Origin: an uncultured Lachnospiraceae bacterium
GTDB taxonomy: Bacteria > Bacillota_A > Clostridia > Lachnospirales > Lachnospiraceae
Length of the DNA stretch: 25,656 nucleotides
Assembly: GCA_905207905.1 (NCBI GenBank)
Contig: CAJLNC010000032.1
Span: 1 to 25,656, forward strand
Direction of reading: 5' to 3'
Of the stretch, positions 6,946 to 14,063 are shown piece by piece. The notes under the pieces are model-generated. The model made no database searches. It was not told where the DNA came from and saw only the letters and a program-made list of their open reading frames with translations. Numbering within the stretch: the first letter of the stretch is position 1; each line of letters starts with the position of its first letter. The position numbers and the translations under genes are program-made.

Positions 6946-6957
6946 ATGTATTATAAT
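6930..6957 (+). promoter_or_regulatory. Exact-consensus sigma-70 promoter of the DUF134-MinD cluster
   Basis: TTGACA (6930-6935) and TATAAT (6952-6957), both perfect hexamers, are separated by 16 bp. The predicted start is near 6964, giving a leader of about 145 nt. A promoter this strong is usually held in check, fitting the inverted repeat over its -35 region. Confidence 0.8.
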
Positions 6958-6984
6958 AAAGACAGAGAGCAAGAGGCAAGGGCA

Positions 6985-7080
6985 GTCGGCAAATGGAAGA
7001 ACTGAAAAGTCGATAAGCCGAAAAGCGAAAGAGCCGGTAAGCCGGTAAGCCGGTAAGCCGGTAAGCCGGTAAGTGGGTAA
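6985..7080. repeat. 8-bp tandem repeat array in the leader
   Basis: Five exact copies of GCCGGTAA occupy 7033-7072, followed by GTGGGTAA (7073-7080). Upstream, decayed units in the same 8-bp register can be followed back to 6985: GTCGGCAA, ATGGAAGA, ACTGAAAA, GTCGATAA, GCCGAAAA, GCGAAAGA. Each CCGG is self-complementary, so neighbouring units could pair in RNA as CCGG-TAAG-CCGG. The array lies between promoter and ribosome binding site. Confidence 0.85.
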
Positions 7081-7109
7081 GTTGCTACGCTGATCAGGAG
7101 GTGAGAATC

Positions 7110-7862
7110 TTGCCGAGGCCGAGAAAATGCAGAAAAGTATGCCAGATGCCTCAGATCAGGGAATTTCGCCCTGTGGGCGAGACGGCTGGTGAAAATACAG
7201 TGGTTTTGACGGTGGATGAATACGAAGCGATCCGTCTGATTGACCGGCAGGGTTTTTCACAGGAAGAGTGCAGCAGCTATATGCAGGTAGCCAGAACTAC
7301 AGTTCAGCTGATCTACAATTCTGCAAGAAAAAAGCTGGCAGATGCCCTGGTGGAGGGCTTGTCCCTTCGCATAGAGGGCGGGCATTATCAGCTCTGTGCT
7401 GGAGATGAGGAATACTGCGGCTGCGGAGGCTGTTGGAGACATCGGAGAGATGGACGCAAGGAAGAACGTATAGAAGACAGTATAAAAGATGGCATAGAGG
7501 AGGCGAAGTCCATGAAGATTGCAGTACCTTTGGATGAAAATAAACAGGATGTGTGTATCGTTCTTGCCCGGGCGCCCTATTTTCTGTTTCGGGTGGAGGG
7601 AAAGGATGAGGTGGTAGAGAATCCGGCCGCCAGCGCCCAGGGAGGCGCAGGGATACAGGCAGCCCAGTTCTTGGTGGATCAGGGGATCGACGCATTGATT
7701 ACCCTTCGCTGTGGGGAGAATGCCAGAGAGGTATTCCAGGCAGCAGATATTAAAATTTACAAATCCGCAAACAAAGCCGCCGCGGATGACCTTGCCGCAG
7801 TGGAGCGGGGAGAGCTGAAGGAGCTTACCCAGTTTCACAGCGGATATCATGGTGTGCAATGA
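7110..7862 (+). CDS. DUF134 HTH regulator fused to a NifX-like domain
   Basis: The 250-residue protein begins with a DUF134 domain (about residues 1-95), a predicted helix-turn-helix family: MPRPRKCRKVC, LTVDEYEAIRLIDRQGFSQE and VARTTVQLIYNSARKKLA. A cysteine-rich link (CAGDEEYCGCGGCW) could bind metal or an Fe-S cluster. From MKIAVPLDENK (about residue 135) a NifX/NifB-type dinitrogenase cofactor domain follows, with GGAGIQAAQFLVDQGIDALI. The TTG at 7110 is chosen because AGGAGGTGA lies just upstream and family members start with PRPRK; a GTG at 7101 lies within that site. An internal ATG at 7512 has its own AGGAGG (7498-7503), so the NifX part may also be made alone. It is first in a four-gene operon and may repress its own promoter, an inference from position. 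Confidence 0.88.
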   Translation: MPRPRKCRKVCQMPQIREFRPVGETAGENTVVLTVDEYEAIRLIDRQGFSQEECSSYMQVARTTVQLIYNSARKKLADALVEGLSLRIEGGHYQLCAGDEEYCGCGGCWRHRRDGRKEERIEDSIKDGIEEAKSMKIAVPLDENKQDVCIVLARAPYFLFRVEGKDEVVENPAASAQGGAGIQAAQFLVDQGIDALITLRCGENAREVFQAADIKIYKSANKAAADDLAAVERGELKELTQFHSGYHGVQ

Positions 7863-8773
7863 AGATCGCCTGTCTAAGCGGTAAGGGCGGTGCAGGCAAA
7901 ACAATGGCGGCGGTGAATCTGGCTGCAGCAGCAGGAAGAGGCGTTTATATTGACTGTGATGTAGAGGAGCCAAATGGCCGGCTGTTTTTAAAGCCCGAGG
8001 GTGTGAGAGAAAGCACTGTATCATCCATGCTGCCGGAGTTTGATGCCAAAAAATGCAATGGCTGCAAAAAGTGTGTGGAGTTTTGCCGATTTCATGCGCT
8101 AATGTATATAAAAGAGAAACCGATAGTATTTTCCGAGGTCTGCCACAGCTGCGGCGGCTGCATGCTGGTATGCCCGGAAGGTGCGGTGTCCAAGAAACTG
8201 AAGCCTGTAGGAAAATTGGAAATTGGAGCAAGAGGAAATATTCAGATAGTAACCGGGATTTTAAATCCGGGAGAAGCCTCCGGCGTTCCAGTAATTCGGG
8301 AAGCGCTGGCTCAGGGAGATAGAATCGTCCGGGGAGCGGGGGCACCCTGCAAAGGGAAGCCTTTTTATGAGGAGACGATGGAGCCGGAAGCGGGCTTAGA
8401 CCATGGAGAGAACCTGACGGTGATTGACTGTCCGCCGGGAAGCGCCTGCAGTGTAATGGAAAGCGTGATGGATGCAGATTTTTGTATTCTGGTGGCGGAG
8501 CCTACTGCTTTTGGATTTCACAATTTCCGGATGGTTCATCAGCTGGTTACTTTGCTTGGAAAAAAATGCGGTGTGGTGATCAATAAGCAGGAGGAGCCGT
8601 ATGAGCTGTTAGAGAATTTTTGTGAAGAGCAGAGATTGCCTGTACTAGCCAGGATTCCCTATGATTCCAGAATAGGAGCGTGGATTGCCAGAGGCGAATT
8701 GATTGCCAAGCAGGATCAGGAGTTTCATACCCTGTTTGTCGGGATTTTGAAGCAGATTGGAGGCAGCCTATGA
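7859..8773 (+). CDS. MinD-like P-loop ATPase with inserted ferredoxin domain (1)
   Basis: The 304-residue cytosolic protein belongs to the MinD/Mrp superfamily with an inserted two-cluster ferredoxin domain (COG1149 type). The deviant Walker A motif is GKGGAGKT (9-15 region), and IDCDVEEPNG and VIDCPPGS are the switch motifs. The insert carries two CxxCxxCxxxCP-like motifs for [4Fe-4S] clusters: Cys66, 69, 72, 76 and Cys95, 98, 101, 105. It starts on an ATGA overlap with the preceding gene and ends on an ATGA overlap with a second, related ATPase, so the two are translationally coupled and may form a heterodimer. Members are thought to handle Fe-S clusters or electron transfer, but no exact reaction is established. 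Confidence 0.92.
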   Translation: MKIACLSGKGGAGKTMAAVNLAAAAGRGVYIDCDVEEPNGRLFLKPEGVRESTVSSMLPEFDAKKCNGCKKCVEFCRFHALMYIKEKPIVFSEVCHSCGGCMLVCPEGAVSKKLKPVGKLEIGARGNIQIVTGILNPGEASGVPVIREALAQGDRIVRGAGAPCKGKPFYEETMEPEAGLDHGENLTVIDCPPGSACSVMESVMDADFCILVAEPTAFGFHNFRMVHQLVTLLGKKCGVVINKQEEPYELLENFCEEQRLPVLARIPYDSRIGAWIARGELIAKQDQEFHTLFVGILKQIGGSL

Positions 8774-9654
8774 AACGTCTTTTGATCCTCAGCGGAAAGG
8801 GAGGAACCGGAAAAACCACCACAGCGGCAGCTTTTATGCACTTTGCAAGGGCGAAAGCTGCGGCGGACTGCGATGTGGATGCGCCCAATCTGCACCTGGT
8901 CACGCAACAGAAGGGGCAGCCTGTTGTCACAGAATTTCTGGGCGGGGATAAGGCGGTGATCGATGATACGCTTTGCATTGGCTGCGGACTCTGCAAAGAG
9001 CACTGCCGATTTCATGCTATTGAGTGCAGGGAGGGTAAGTACCAGATAAATGAATATTCCTGCGAGGGCTGCGGCGTCTGTGCCTATGTTTGCCCTAATC
9101 AGGCCGTTGGGCTGAATACAGACGTGGCCGGTCAGAAAGAGCTGTATCTGGAGGACGGAGTGTTTTCCACAGCTACGCTGAAGATGGGCAGAGGAAATTC
9201 CGGGAAACTGGTAACTGATGTGAAGATGGCAATGCTGAAGAATGCTCCGGATACCGAGCTTGCGGTGATCGATGGCTCTCCAGGAATCGGCTGTCCTGTG
9301 ATGGCATCAGTCAGCGGCATGGATCTGGTGCTGGTGGTAGCAGAACCCAGTCTTTCCGGGATCAGCGATTTAAAACGATTGGTAAAAACTGCCAGAACCT
9401 TCGGGGCCAAGCTGGCCGTTTGCGTCAATAAATGGGATGTGAGTCCGGAAAATACGGACGAGATCCAACGCTTTTGTAAAGAGGAGGAAATTCCCTTTGT
9501 GGGAGTGATACCTTATGATAAAAGTGCATCTGCAGCGATCAATAAGGGCTGCAGTCTGGCAGAGATGGACTGTCCTGCCGCAGATGCGCTGAAAAAAATT
9601 TTTAAAATGACAAGCCAATTGCTTGGATTGAATGGAAAGGAGATTTTATTATGA
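8770..9654 (+). CDS. MinD-like P-loop ATPase with inserted ferredoxin domain (2)
   Basis: This 294-residue paralogue of the preceding gene has a classic deviant Walker A GKGGTGKTTT (9-18), the switch motif ADCDVDAPNLHL and VIDGSPGIGCPV. Its inserted ferredoxin domain has Cys69, 72, 75, 79 and Cys98, 101, 104, 108 for two [4Fe-4S] clusters. ATG at 8770 overlaps the previous stop by 4 nt; an in-frame ATG at 8680 would overlap the upstream gene by about 90 nt and is not favoured. The two ATPases are clearly related but diverged, which points to a heteromeric complex. The last codons overlap the NifX-like gene by 4 nt. Confidence 0.93.
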   Translation: MKRLLILSGKGGTGKTTTAAAFMHFARAKAAADCDVDAPNLHLVTQQKGQPVVTEFLGGDKAVIDDTLCIGCGLCKEHCRFHAIECREGKYQINEYSCEGCGVCAYVCPNQAVGLNTDVAGQKELYLEDGVFSTATLKMGRGNSGKLVTDVKMAMLKNAPDTELAVIDGSPGIGCPVMASVSGMDLVLVVAEPSLSGISDLKRLVKTARTFGAKLAVCVNKWDVSPENTDEIQRFCKEEEIPFVGVIPYDKSASAAINKGCSLAEMDCPAADALKKIFKMTSQLLGLNGKEILL

Positions 9655-10013
9655 AAATTGCAGTAGCAGCTATGGGAAACACCGTTGCAGGTCATTTTGG
9701 CCATTGTGAGAACTTTATCTTTTTTGACACAGCAGATGGAAAGATTACTGGTGAAAATTCTGTACCGAATCCTGGGCATCGCCCCGGTTTTTTGCCAAAC
9801 TTCCTGGCAGATAACGGCGCAGAAGTGATCATTTCCGGGGGAATGGGCGGAGGCGCTGTAGATATTTTCAATGAGAGAGGGGTAGAGGTGATCGTAGGCG
9901 TTCAGGGAGATGCCAGAACCGCAGTGGAGACCTACCTGAGAGGCGAGTTAAAATCTACAGGCTCCATCTGCCATGAACATGAGCATGCGCATGAGTGCGG
10001 AGAGCATCAGTAG
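9651..10013 (+). CDS. NifX/NafY-like cofactor-binding protein with His-rich tail
   Basis: The 120-residue protein is a stand-alone domain of the dinitrogenase iron-molybdenum cofactor biosynthesis family (NifX, NafY, C-terminal NifB; COG1433 type). Typical features are MKIAVAAMGNTVAGHFGHCENF, a glycine-rich GGMGGGAVDIFNERGVEVIVG and the ending of the fold at AVETYLRGEL. The tail CHEHEHAHECGEHQ is rich in His, Cys and Glu and is a likely metal-binding extension. No nitrogenase genes are present, so the cofactor is not FeMo-co; homologues in many anaerobes occur with MinD-ferredoxin ATPases and have no assigned job. It closes the four-gene operon, with a strong AAAGGAG site before its ATG. Confidence 0.92.
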   Translation: MKIAVAAMGNTVAGHFGHCENFIFFDTADGKITGENSVPNPGHRPGFLPNFLADNGAEVIISGGMGGGAVDIFNERGVEVIVGVQGDARTAVETYLRGELKSTGSICHEHEHAHECGEHQ

Positions 10014-10125
10014 AGAAATGGGAAGAAACAAAAAAGCACTAAAAAGTAAGAGAAAATGAGAAATTCCACAAGAGAATAAATAATACAAAAGAAGTAAGGG
10101 ATATAAAACCCGATAAAAGAAAATG

Positions 10126-10226
10126 AAAGAGGGCGCCCCAGACGGCTCAGTCTCTTCCAAGGCAGTCAGGTGAAAGAAGCAAAATCTGCTGTTTAGAAGG
10201 GAGTGGGTCAAAGGGGGGCCCTCTTT
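10126..10226. terminator. Long-range inverted repeat at the end of the MinD operon
   Basis: AAAGAGGGCGCCCC (10126-10139) and GGGGGGCCCTCTTT (10213-10226) match in 13 of 14 positions across a 73-nt spacer. The right arm ends in TTTG. It may terminate or protect the operon transcript, but the large loop is atypical for an intrinsic terminator. Confidence 0.4.
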
Positions 10227-10229
10227 GTA

Positions 10230-10373
10230 TCATAGGAGCAGGGTGTCAAAACACCTTAATTGAGATTACGCGGATTGTTTCGTGCAGGCACTCCCAAAAT
10301 CCTTCCCCATATTTGTATATTGTGAAGCTTACGCTTCACTTTTAGGCTCATATGGGACACTGTAATCCTATGA
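10230..10373. repeat. Candidate 144-bp dispersed repeat with inverted ends
   Basis: The left end (10230-10247) and the reverse complement of the right end agree in 14 of 18 positions, with TCATAGGA exact and GTGTC exact. Inside are two perfect hairpins: GGTGT-CAAA-ACACC (10242-10255) and GTGAAGC-TTAC-GCTTCAC followed by TTTT (10322-10343). No coding frame fits. The form resembles a miniature inverted-repeat element or other dispersed intergenic repeat. Confidence 0.5.
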
Positions 10374-10376
10374 AAT

Positions 10377-10429
10377 AAAAAGGTTCCGCAGGCTCGCGTT
10401 GCGGCGGACGGGAATAATACCGCGGAAAC
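10377..10429 (-). terminator. Terminator of the ftsH-DUF308 operon
   Basis: On the minus strand GTTTCCGC pairs with GCGGAACC in 7 of 8 positions and is followed by TTTTTATTTC. It lies about 50 nt past the stop codon of the DUF308 gene. The loop is about 32 nt and GC-rich, and can form an inner CCGCA/TGCGG stem. Confidence 0.45.
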
Positions 10430-10478
10430 GACTAGGCTCAGGCGGAGGGAATGTTTGGCGAATGAGAAGCAGCAAAAG

Positions 10479-11021
10479 TTACCATCCGGATCCCATGCGG
10501 CTGAGGGCAAGGATAATGGATTCAATGCCTGCAGCGATCAGATAGATACCGATGAGTGCGCCCACAGTGAAGAGGGTAAAGGCGGGCTGAAACAGCATCA
10601 GGACACCGAGAATCAGTCCGGTAATGTTCGTAACCAGTGAAAAATAGTAGCAAAAGTCTCCAGCGGCAAGGCGGATGATCCCCAGATGAGCCAGCCGGGA
10701 AAGGCAGTGAGTGATAAACCAGAGGGGAAACAGGATAGATACGATCCATTTCCCAATTCCTGGGTGCCCCAGGAGAATGACGCCTGCCATCACGCTCAAA
10801 ATACCGGAAACCAGGGCAACAATAGGGGCAAAACCCGTATAGCGCTCCGTTTTAATGTAGAAGATAATATCACAGGTTCCGGTGATCACAGCAATTACGC
10901 CGTAGATGACAGCAATGCTGGTGAACATGCTTCCGGGTTTGAACAGGGTAAATAATCCCAGGATAAGCATACAGATGCCGGAAATAAATTCAATCCATCC
11001 AAAACCAGAGCGTTTTCTCAT
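10479..11021 (-). CDS. DUF308/HdeD-like membrane protein
   Basis: The 180-residue protein is almost entirely hydrophobic, with about six predicted membrane segments in paired repeats, such as FISGICMLILGLFTLF, SIAVIYGVIAVITGTCDIIF, IVALVSGILSVMAGVILLG, SLVTNITGLILGVLMLFQP and FTVGALIGIYLIAAGIESII. The repeated pattern G(I/V)xxLxLGxxxLxxP is typical of DUF308 (HdeD family), whose E. coli member is linked to acid resistance; no activity is known for Firmicute members. Its ATG overlaps the ftsH stop codon by 4 nt (ATGA), so its translation is coupled to ftsH and it may act in membrane stress or membrane-protein quality control. That functional link is inference from gene order. Confidence 0.85.
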   Translation of the reverse strand: MRKRSGFGWIEFISGICMLILGLFTLFKPGSMFTSIAVIYGVIAVITGTCDIIFYIKTERYTGFAPIVALVSGILSVMAGVILLGHPGIGKWIVSILFPLWFITHCLSRLAHLGIIRLAAGDFCYYFSLVTNITGLILGVLMLFQPAFTLFTVGALIGIYLIAAGIESIILALSRMGSGW

Positions 11022-12844
11022 TGCTGAGCGCCCCCTTCCTCTAAAATTCTCATAAATTCATCTCCAGTAATGGTCTCTTTTTCATACAGATACTGTGCAA
11101 GCTGATCCAGAACAGCGCGGTTTTCCAGCAGGAGTTTTTTGGCTTTTTCGTGCTGCGCTTTTACCAGAGCAACCACCTTTTCATCAATTTCTTTCTGGGT
11201 TTCCCCGGAGCAGGCCAGAGAGGTATCGCCGCCCAGGTATTGGTTGGTGACTGTCTCCAGAGCAACCATATCAAAATCTTCATTCATACCATAGCGGGTG
11301 ATCATGGCCCGGGCCAGTTTCGTTGCCTGCTCAATGTCATTGGATGCACCGGTGGTAATGCTGCCGAACACGATCTCCTCTGCAGCCCGACCTCCGGTAA
11401 AGGTTGCAATCTTATTTTCCAGTTCCTCCTTAGTCATAAGGCATTTGTCCTGCTGTTCTACCTGCATGGTGTATCCAAGAGCGCCGGAGGTTCTGGGAAT
11501 GATGGTGATCTTTTGCACTGGAGCAGAGTGCGTCTGCTTTGCAGCCACCAGAGCATGGCCGATTTCGTGGTAAGCGACCACTTTTTTCTCCCCATCGGAG
11601 AGAATGGCATTTTTCTTTTGGTATCCTGCGATTACTACCTCAATACTTTCTTCCAAATCTGCCTGGGTCACAACGGTACGGTTGTTCCGTACTGTCCGCA
11701 GGGCCGCTTCATTGACAATGTTTGCCAGTTCTGCGCCGGAAGTGCCGGAGGCCATTCGGGCAATGGTATGGAAATCCACATCAGAGGAAACTTTGATTTT
11801 CTTTGCATGAACCTTGAGGATTTCTTCCCGGCCCTTCAGATCCGGAAGTTCTACAGGAACCCGCCTGTCAAAACGGCCGGGACGTGTCAGGGCGGCATCC
11901 AGAGATTCCGGCCGGTTGGTGGCGGCTAAAATAATGACGCCATTGTTTCCCTCGAAACCGTCCATCTCTGTGAGGAGTTGGTTCAGCGTCTGCTCCCGCT
12001 CGTCATTGCCGCCTATCTGTCCGTCTCTCTTTTTTCCGATGGCGTCAATTTCGTCAATGAATACAATGCAGGGCGCTTTTTCTTTTGCCTGCCGGAACAG
12101 GTCGCGAACCTTGGAGGCCCCCATTCCAACAAACATTTCCACAAATTCTGAGCCGGAGATGGAAAAGAAGGGAACGCCTGCTTCTCCGGCTACTGCCTTT
12201 GCAAGCATAGTTTTACCGGTTCCGGGAGGGCCTACCAGAAGAAGTCCCTTTGGCATAGAAGCGCCCACTGCGGTGTATTTTTCCGGATTGTGAAGGTAAT
12301 CCACGATTTCTGCCAGGCTTTCCTTAGCCTCATCTTCTCCGGCCACATCCTTAAAATGAATTCCATCGGTGGATTGGACATAGACCTTGGCATTGCTCTT
12401 TCCCATGCCAAAAGACATGGCATTTTTGCCGCCCATCTGCTGCATCATCTTCTTACGCATATATTGTCCTAACGCAATGAAGATCGCCATGGGAAGGATG
12501 AAGGAGATGAGAAAGCTAAGAAGGGGAGAGGTTTTTTCCACAATATCCTTGGAAAAAACTGCGCCGGAATCGTGCAGCCGCTCTGTGAGTCCGGGATCGT
12601 TCATAAGGCCGGTTTTATAGATGACGGAATCCTCTTTATCAGTGAAGGTGATCTGGGTATCTGACACATCCACCTGCCCGATATTTTTCTCTTCGATCAT
12701 GTCCATGAATGTTCCGTAGTCCACTTCCACTACTTGCCGCTGGAGCAGCATGGGGGTTATGATCATATTGAATAGAAACAGAATCAGAAGGACGATGCCA
12801 TAGTAATAGATCAAAGGTTTTTTAGGTGATTTGACTTCTTTCAT
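11018..12844 (-). CDS. ftsH: ATP-dependent zinc metalloprotease FtsH
   Basis: The 608-residue membrane AAA+ protease degrades misfolded membrane proteins and short-lived regulators as a hexamer. A first membrane helix (about residues 11-31) and a second (about 107-128) flank a short extracytoplasmic domain. The AAA domain has Walker A GPPGTGKT (205-212), Walker B VFIDEID (261-267), the pore motif [12 protein letters not shown] and the arginine region RPGRFDRR. The zinc protease motif is HEIGH (426-430), with the expected Asp ligand in [10 protein letters not shown]. The length is slightly shorter than E. coli FtsH, mainly at the C-terminus. AGGAGG lies 13 nt before the ATG, rather far. It is the first gene of a two-gene operon with the DUF308 protein. 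Confidence 0.97.
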   Translation of the reverse strand: MKEVKSPKKPLIYYYGIVLLILFLFNMIITPMLLQRQVVEVDYGTFMDMIEEKNIGQVDVSDTQITFTDKEDSVIYKTGLMNDPGLTERLHDSGAVFSKDIVEKTSPLLSFLISFILPMAIFIALGQYMRKKMMQQMGGKNAMSFGMGKSNAKVYVQSTDGIHFKDVAGEDEAKESLAEIVDYLHNPEKYTAVGASMPKGLLLVGPPGTGKTMLAKAVAGEAGVPFFSISGSEFVEMFVGMGASKVRDLFRQAKEKAPCIVFIDEIDAIGKKRDGQIGGNDEREQTLNQLLTEMDGFEGNNGVIILAATNRPESLDAALTRPGRFDRRVPVELPDLKGREEILKVHAKKIKVSSDVDFHTIARMASGTSGAELANIVNEAALRTVRNNRTVVTQADLEESIEVVIAGYQKKNAILSDGEKKVVAYHEIGHALVAAKQTHSAPVQKITIIPRTSGALGYTMQVEQQDKCLMTKEELENKIATFTGGRAAEEIVFGSITTGASNDIEQATKLARAMITRYGMNEDFDMVALETVTNQYLGGDTSLACSGETQKEIDEKVVALVKAQHEKAKKLLLENRAVLDQLAQYLYEKETITGDEFMRILEEGGAQQ

Positions 12845-12939
12845 AATCCTGAATATTCCTCCTTTGAAAGAGTATACTCCGAGAAAGTAAGGAAATGAAA
12901 TTCCGCTTTCAACAGGGGTGTAACAATTTTTACCAGAAT

Positions 12940-12969
12940 ATTATAAATCCTGAGTTTCAGGAACGTCAA
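12940..12969 (-). promoter_or_regulatory. ftsH promoter
   Basis: On the minus strand TTGACG (12969-12964), an 18-bp spacer and TATAAT (12945-12940) predict transcription from about 12933, about 90 nt before the ftsH ATG. The spacer itself contains CCTGA-GTT-TCAGG (12949-12961), a possible operator. Confidence 0.65.
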
Positions 12970-12989
12970 ATGAAATTTGCAGAACAGAA

Positions 12990-13006
12990 CCTGAGTGAGT
13001 TTCAGG
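12990..13006. promoter_or_regulatory. Second CCTGA/TCAGG inverted repeat upstream of ftsH
   Basis: CCTGA (12990-12994) and TCAGG (13002-13006) repeat the half-sites found in the ftsH promoter spacer, here 7 nt apart rather than 3. The text differs from the first site essentially by an extra GAGT. The two sites are 41 bp apart and could be a regulator's paired operator. Confidence 0.35.
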
Positions 13007-13218
13007 GAGGGACGGAGGAAGCAGTGCAGTATCACAGGTCCGGGATCTGTCTATACTGCAGACGGAGGTGCATTATAACCGTATTTAGAACTTTACGCAG
13101 AAGAAGTTGTCTGGTAATATCGGAGTGGTAAAAGGCAGTAATCTGCGTTTGAGATAAGATTGCCATGGAAGCGGAACACCATTTTGACTGAAGGGAGGAA
13201 GAGACAAGATGTATTTTG

Positions 13219-13231
13219 GTGATATTATCAC
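13219..13231. promoter_or_regulatory. Palindrome upstream of ccdA
   Basis: GTGATA-T-TATCAC is a perfect 13-bp palindrome about 115 nt before the ccdA start. A weak TATAGT box (13254-13259) lies downstream. The half-site resembles FNR-type TGAT/ATCA but the spacing is one shorter than the classic site. Confidence 0.3.
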
Positions 13232-13344
13232 AGAAATAAAAACAAAATTTTGATATAGTAAGTACAAAACAAAAAGTGGTCCAAAAAGAAGGATTATTTT
13301 AAGATGAAATACATTCAAAAACATCTGGAGAGGAGCTAAGACAA

Positions 13345-14007
13345 ATGCAGTACGCAATTTCTTTTTTGGAGGGGATTATTACCTTCATATCCCCTTGCCT
13401 GCTACCCATGCTTCCTATTTATATTTCTTATTTTGCAGGGGGCGGTGAGCGGAGCATTCGTAAAACCGTCCGCGGGGCGCTTGGGTTTATCACAGGATTT
13501 ACGGTTGTATTCGTTTCCATGGGAGCTTTGGCAGGTACCCTGGGCAGTTTTTTAAGAGAATATCAGACCACAGTAAATATTGTTTCAGGTTTGGTGGTAA
13601 TCTTTTTTGGCTTGAATTTCCTGGGAGTTTTGAAACTGAACCTGTTTCGAGGCAGTCAAAAATCTGTGGATACAAGCAATATGGGATTTATTTCGGCACT
13701 GGTCTTTGGAGTGATTTTTTCCCTGGGGTGGACGCCCTGCGTGGGAGCATTCCTTGGTTCTGCTTTGATGCTGGCATCTCAGCAAGGGCATGTGCTGGAG
13801 GGAATGATGATGCTGCTGGCTTATTCCCTGGGCTTAGGGATTCCCTTCCTGCTCAGCGCGGTGCTGATCGACTATCTGAAGTCTGCGTTTAACTGGATTA
13901 AGAAAAATTATAAGATCATAAATGGAATCAGCGGAACCCTGCTGATACTGATAGGAATTTTGATGGCTACCGGGACTCTCGGCCGTCTGCTGAGTCTGTT
14001 TAGCTAA
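13345..14007 (+). CDS. ccdA: CcdA-type thiol-disulfide transporter (DsbD family)
   Basis: The 220-residue integral membrane protein passes reducing equivalents from cytoplasmic thioredoxin to extracytoplasmic thiol proteins. About six transmembrane helices are visible. The two redox cysteines are in the conserved places: Cys18 in FISPCLLPMLPIYISYF and Cys132 in LGWTPCVGAFLGSAL. The size is normal for CcdA, which lacks the flanking domains of DsbD. GGAGAGGAG precedes the ATG by 10 nt. It is followed 56 nt downstream by a membrane-anchored thioredoxin-like protein, its probable electron acceptor. No cytochrome c biogenesis genes are present, so general thiol reduction or repair on the cell surface is more likely than haem ligation. 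Confidence 0.93.
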   Translation: MQYAISFLEGIITFISPCLLPMLPIYISYFAGGGERSIRKTVRGALGFITGFTVVFVSMGALAGTLGSFLREYQTTVNIVSGLVVIFFGLNFLGVLKLNLFRGSQKSVDTSNMGFISALVFGVIFSLGWTPCVGAFLGSALMLASQQGHVLEGMMMLLAYSLGLGIPFLLSAVLIDYLKSAFNWIKKNYKIINGISGTLLILIGILMATGTLGRLLSLFS

Positions 14008-14063
14008 AAATTGCTTCATTTTATATCAGTTTCATGAAGGAGACATTATATTAAGGAGGCGTT

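Larger units (their letters stand above)
10014..10478. other. Gene-free stretch with large inverted repeats
   Basis: About 465 nt lie between the convergent NifX-like and DUF308 genes. They hold an inverted repeat with 14-nt arms (10126-10226), a candidate dispersed repeat (10230-10373) and a minus-strand terminator (10377-10429). An 89-codon minus-strand frame here is not supported as a gene. Confidence 0.6.
12845..13344. other. Intergenic region between divergent ftsH and ccdA
   Basis: This 500-nt stretch holds the ftsH promoter and paired palindromes at its left (12940-13006) and a small palindrome GTGATA-T-TATCAC (13219-13231) in front of ccdA. A 14-codon frame (13209-13253) has a GGGAGG site but overlaps that palindrome and is doubtful. 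Reading frames of 60-78 codons in the middle show no recognisable domain. No RNA family was recognised. Confidence 0.5.

Noticed and set aside
7033..7080. Tandem repeats considered as a CRISPR array
   Set aside because: The units are only 8 bp and adjoin with no spacers, and no cas gene is nearby.
7257..8345. A 362-codon open frame on the minus strand
   Set aside because: It is antisense to the DUF134-NifX and MinD genes, has skewed composition rich in Pro, Leu, Ser and His, and shows no domain.
7651..10013. The NifX-like domains considered as evidence for nitrogen fixation
   Set aside because: No nifHDK or other nitrogenase genes are present, and these domains are common in non-fixing anaerobes.
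10256..10525. An 89-codon minus-strand frame downstream of the DUF308 gene
   Set aside because: It runs through a terminator and a hairpin-rich repeat and overlaps the DUF308 gene; no domain is recognised.
11150..11929. A 259-codon open frame opposite ftsH
   Set aside because: It is a shadow of the strongly conserved ftsH frame and has no recognisable domain or binding site.
12895..13131. A 78-codon plus-strand frame upstream of ccdA
   Set aside because: It overlaps the ftsH promoter and paired palindromes, lacks a convincing ribosome binding site and shows no known domain.
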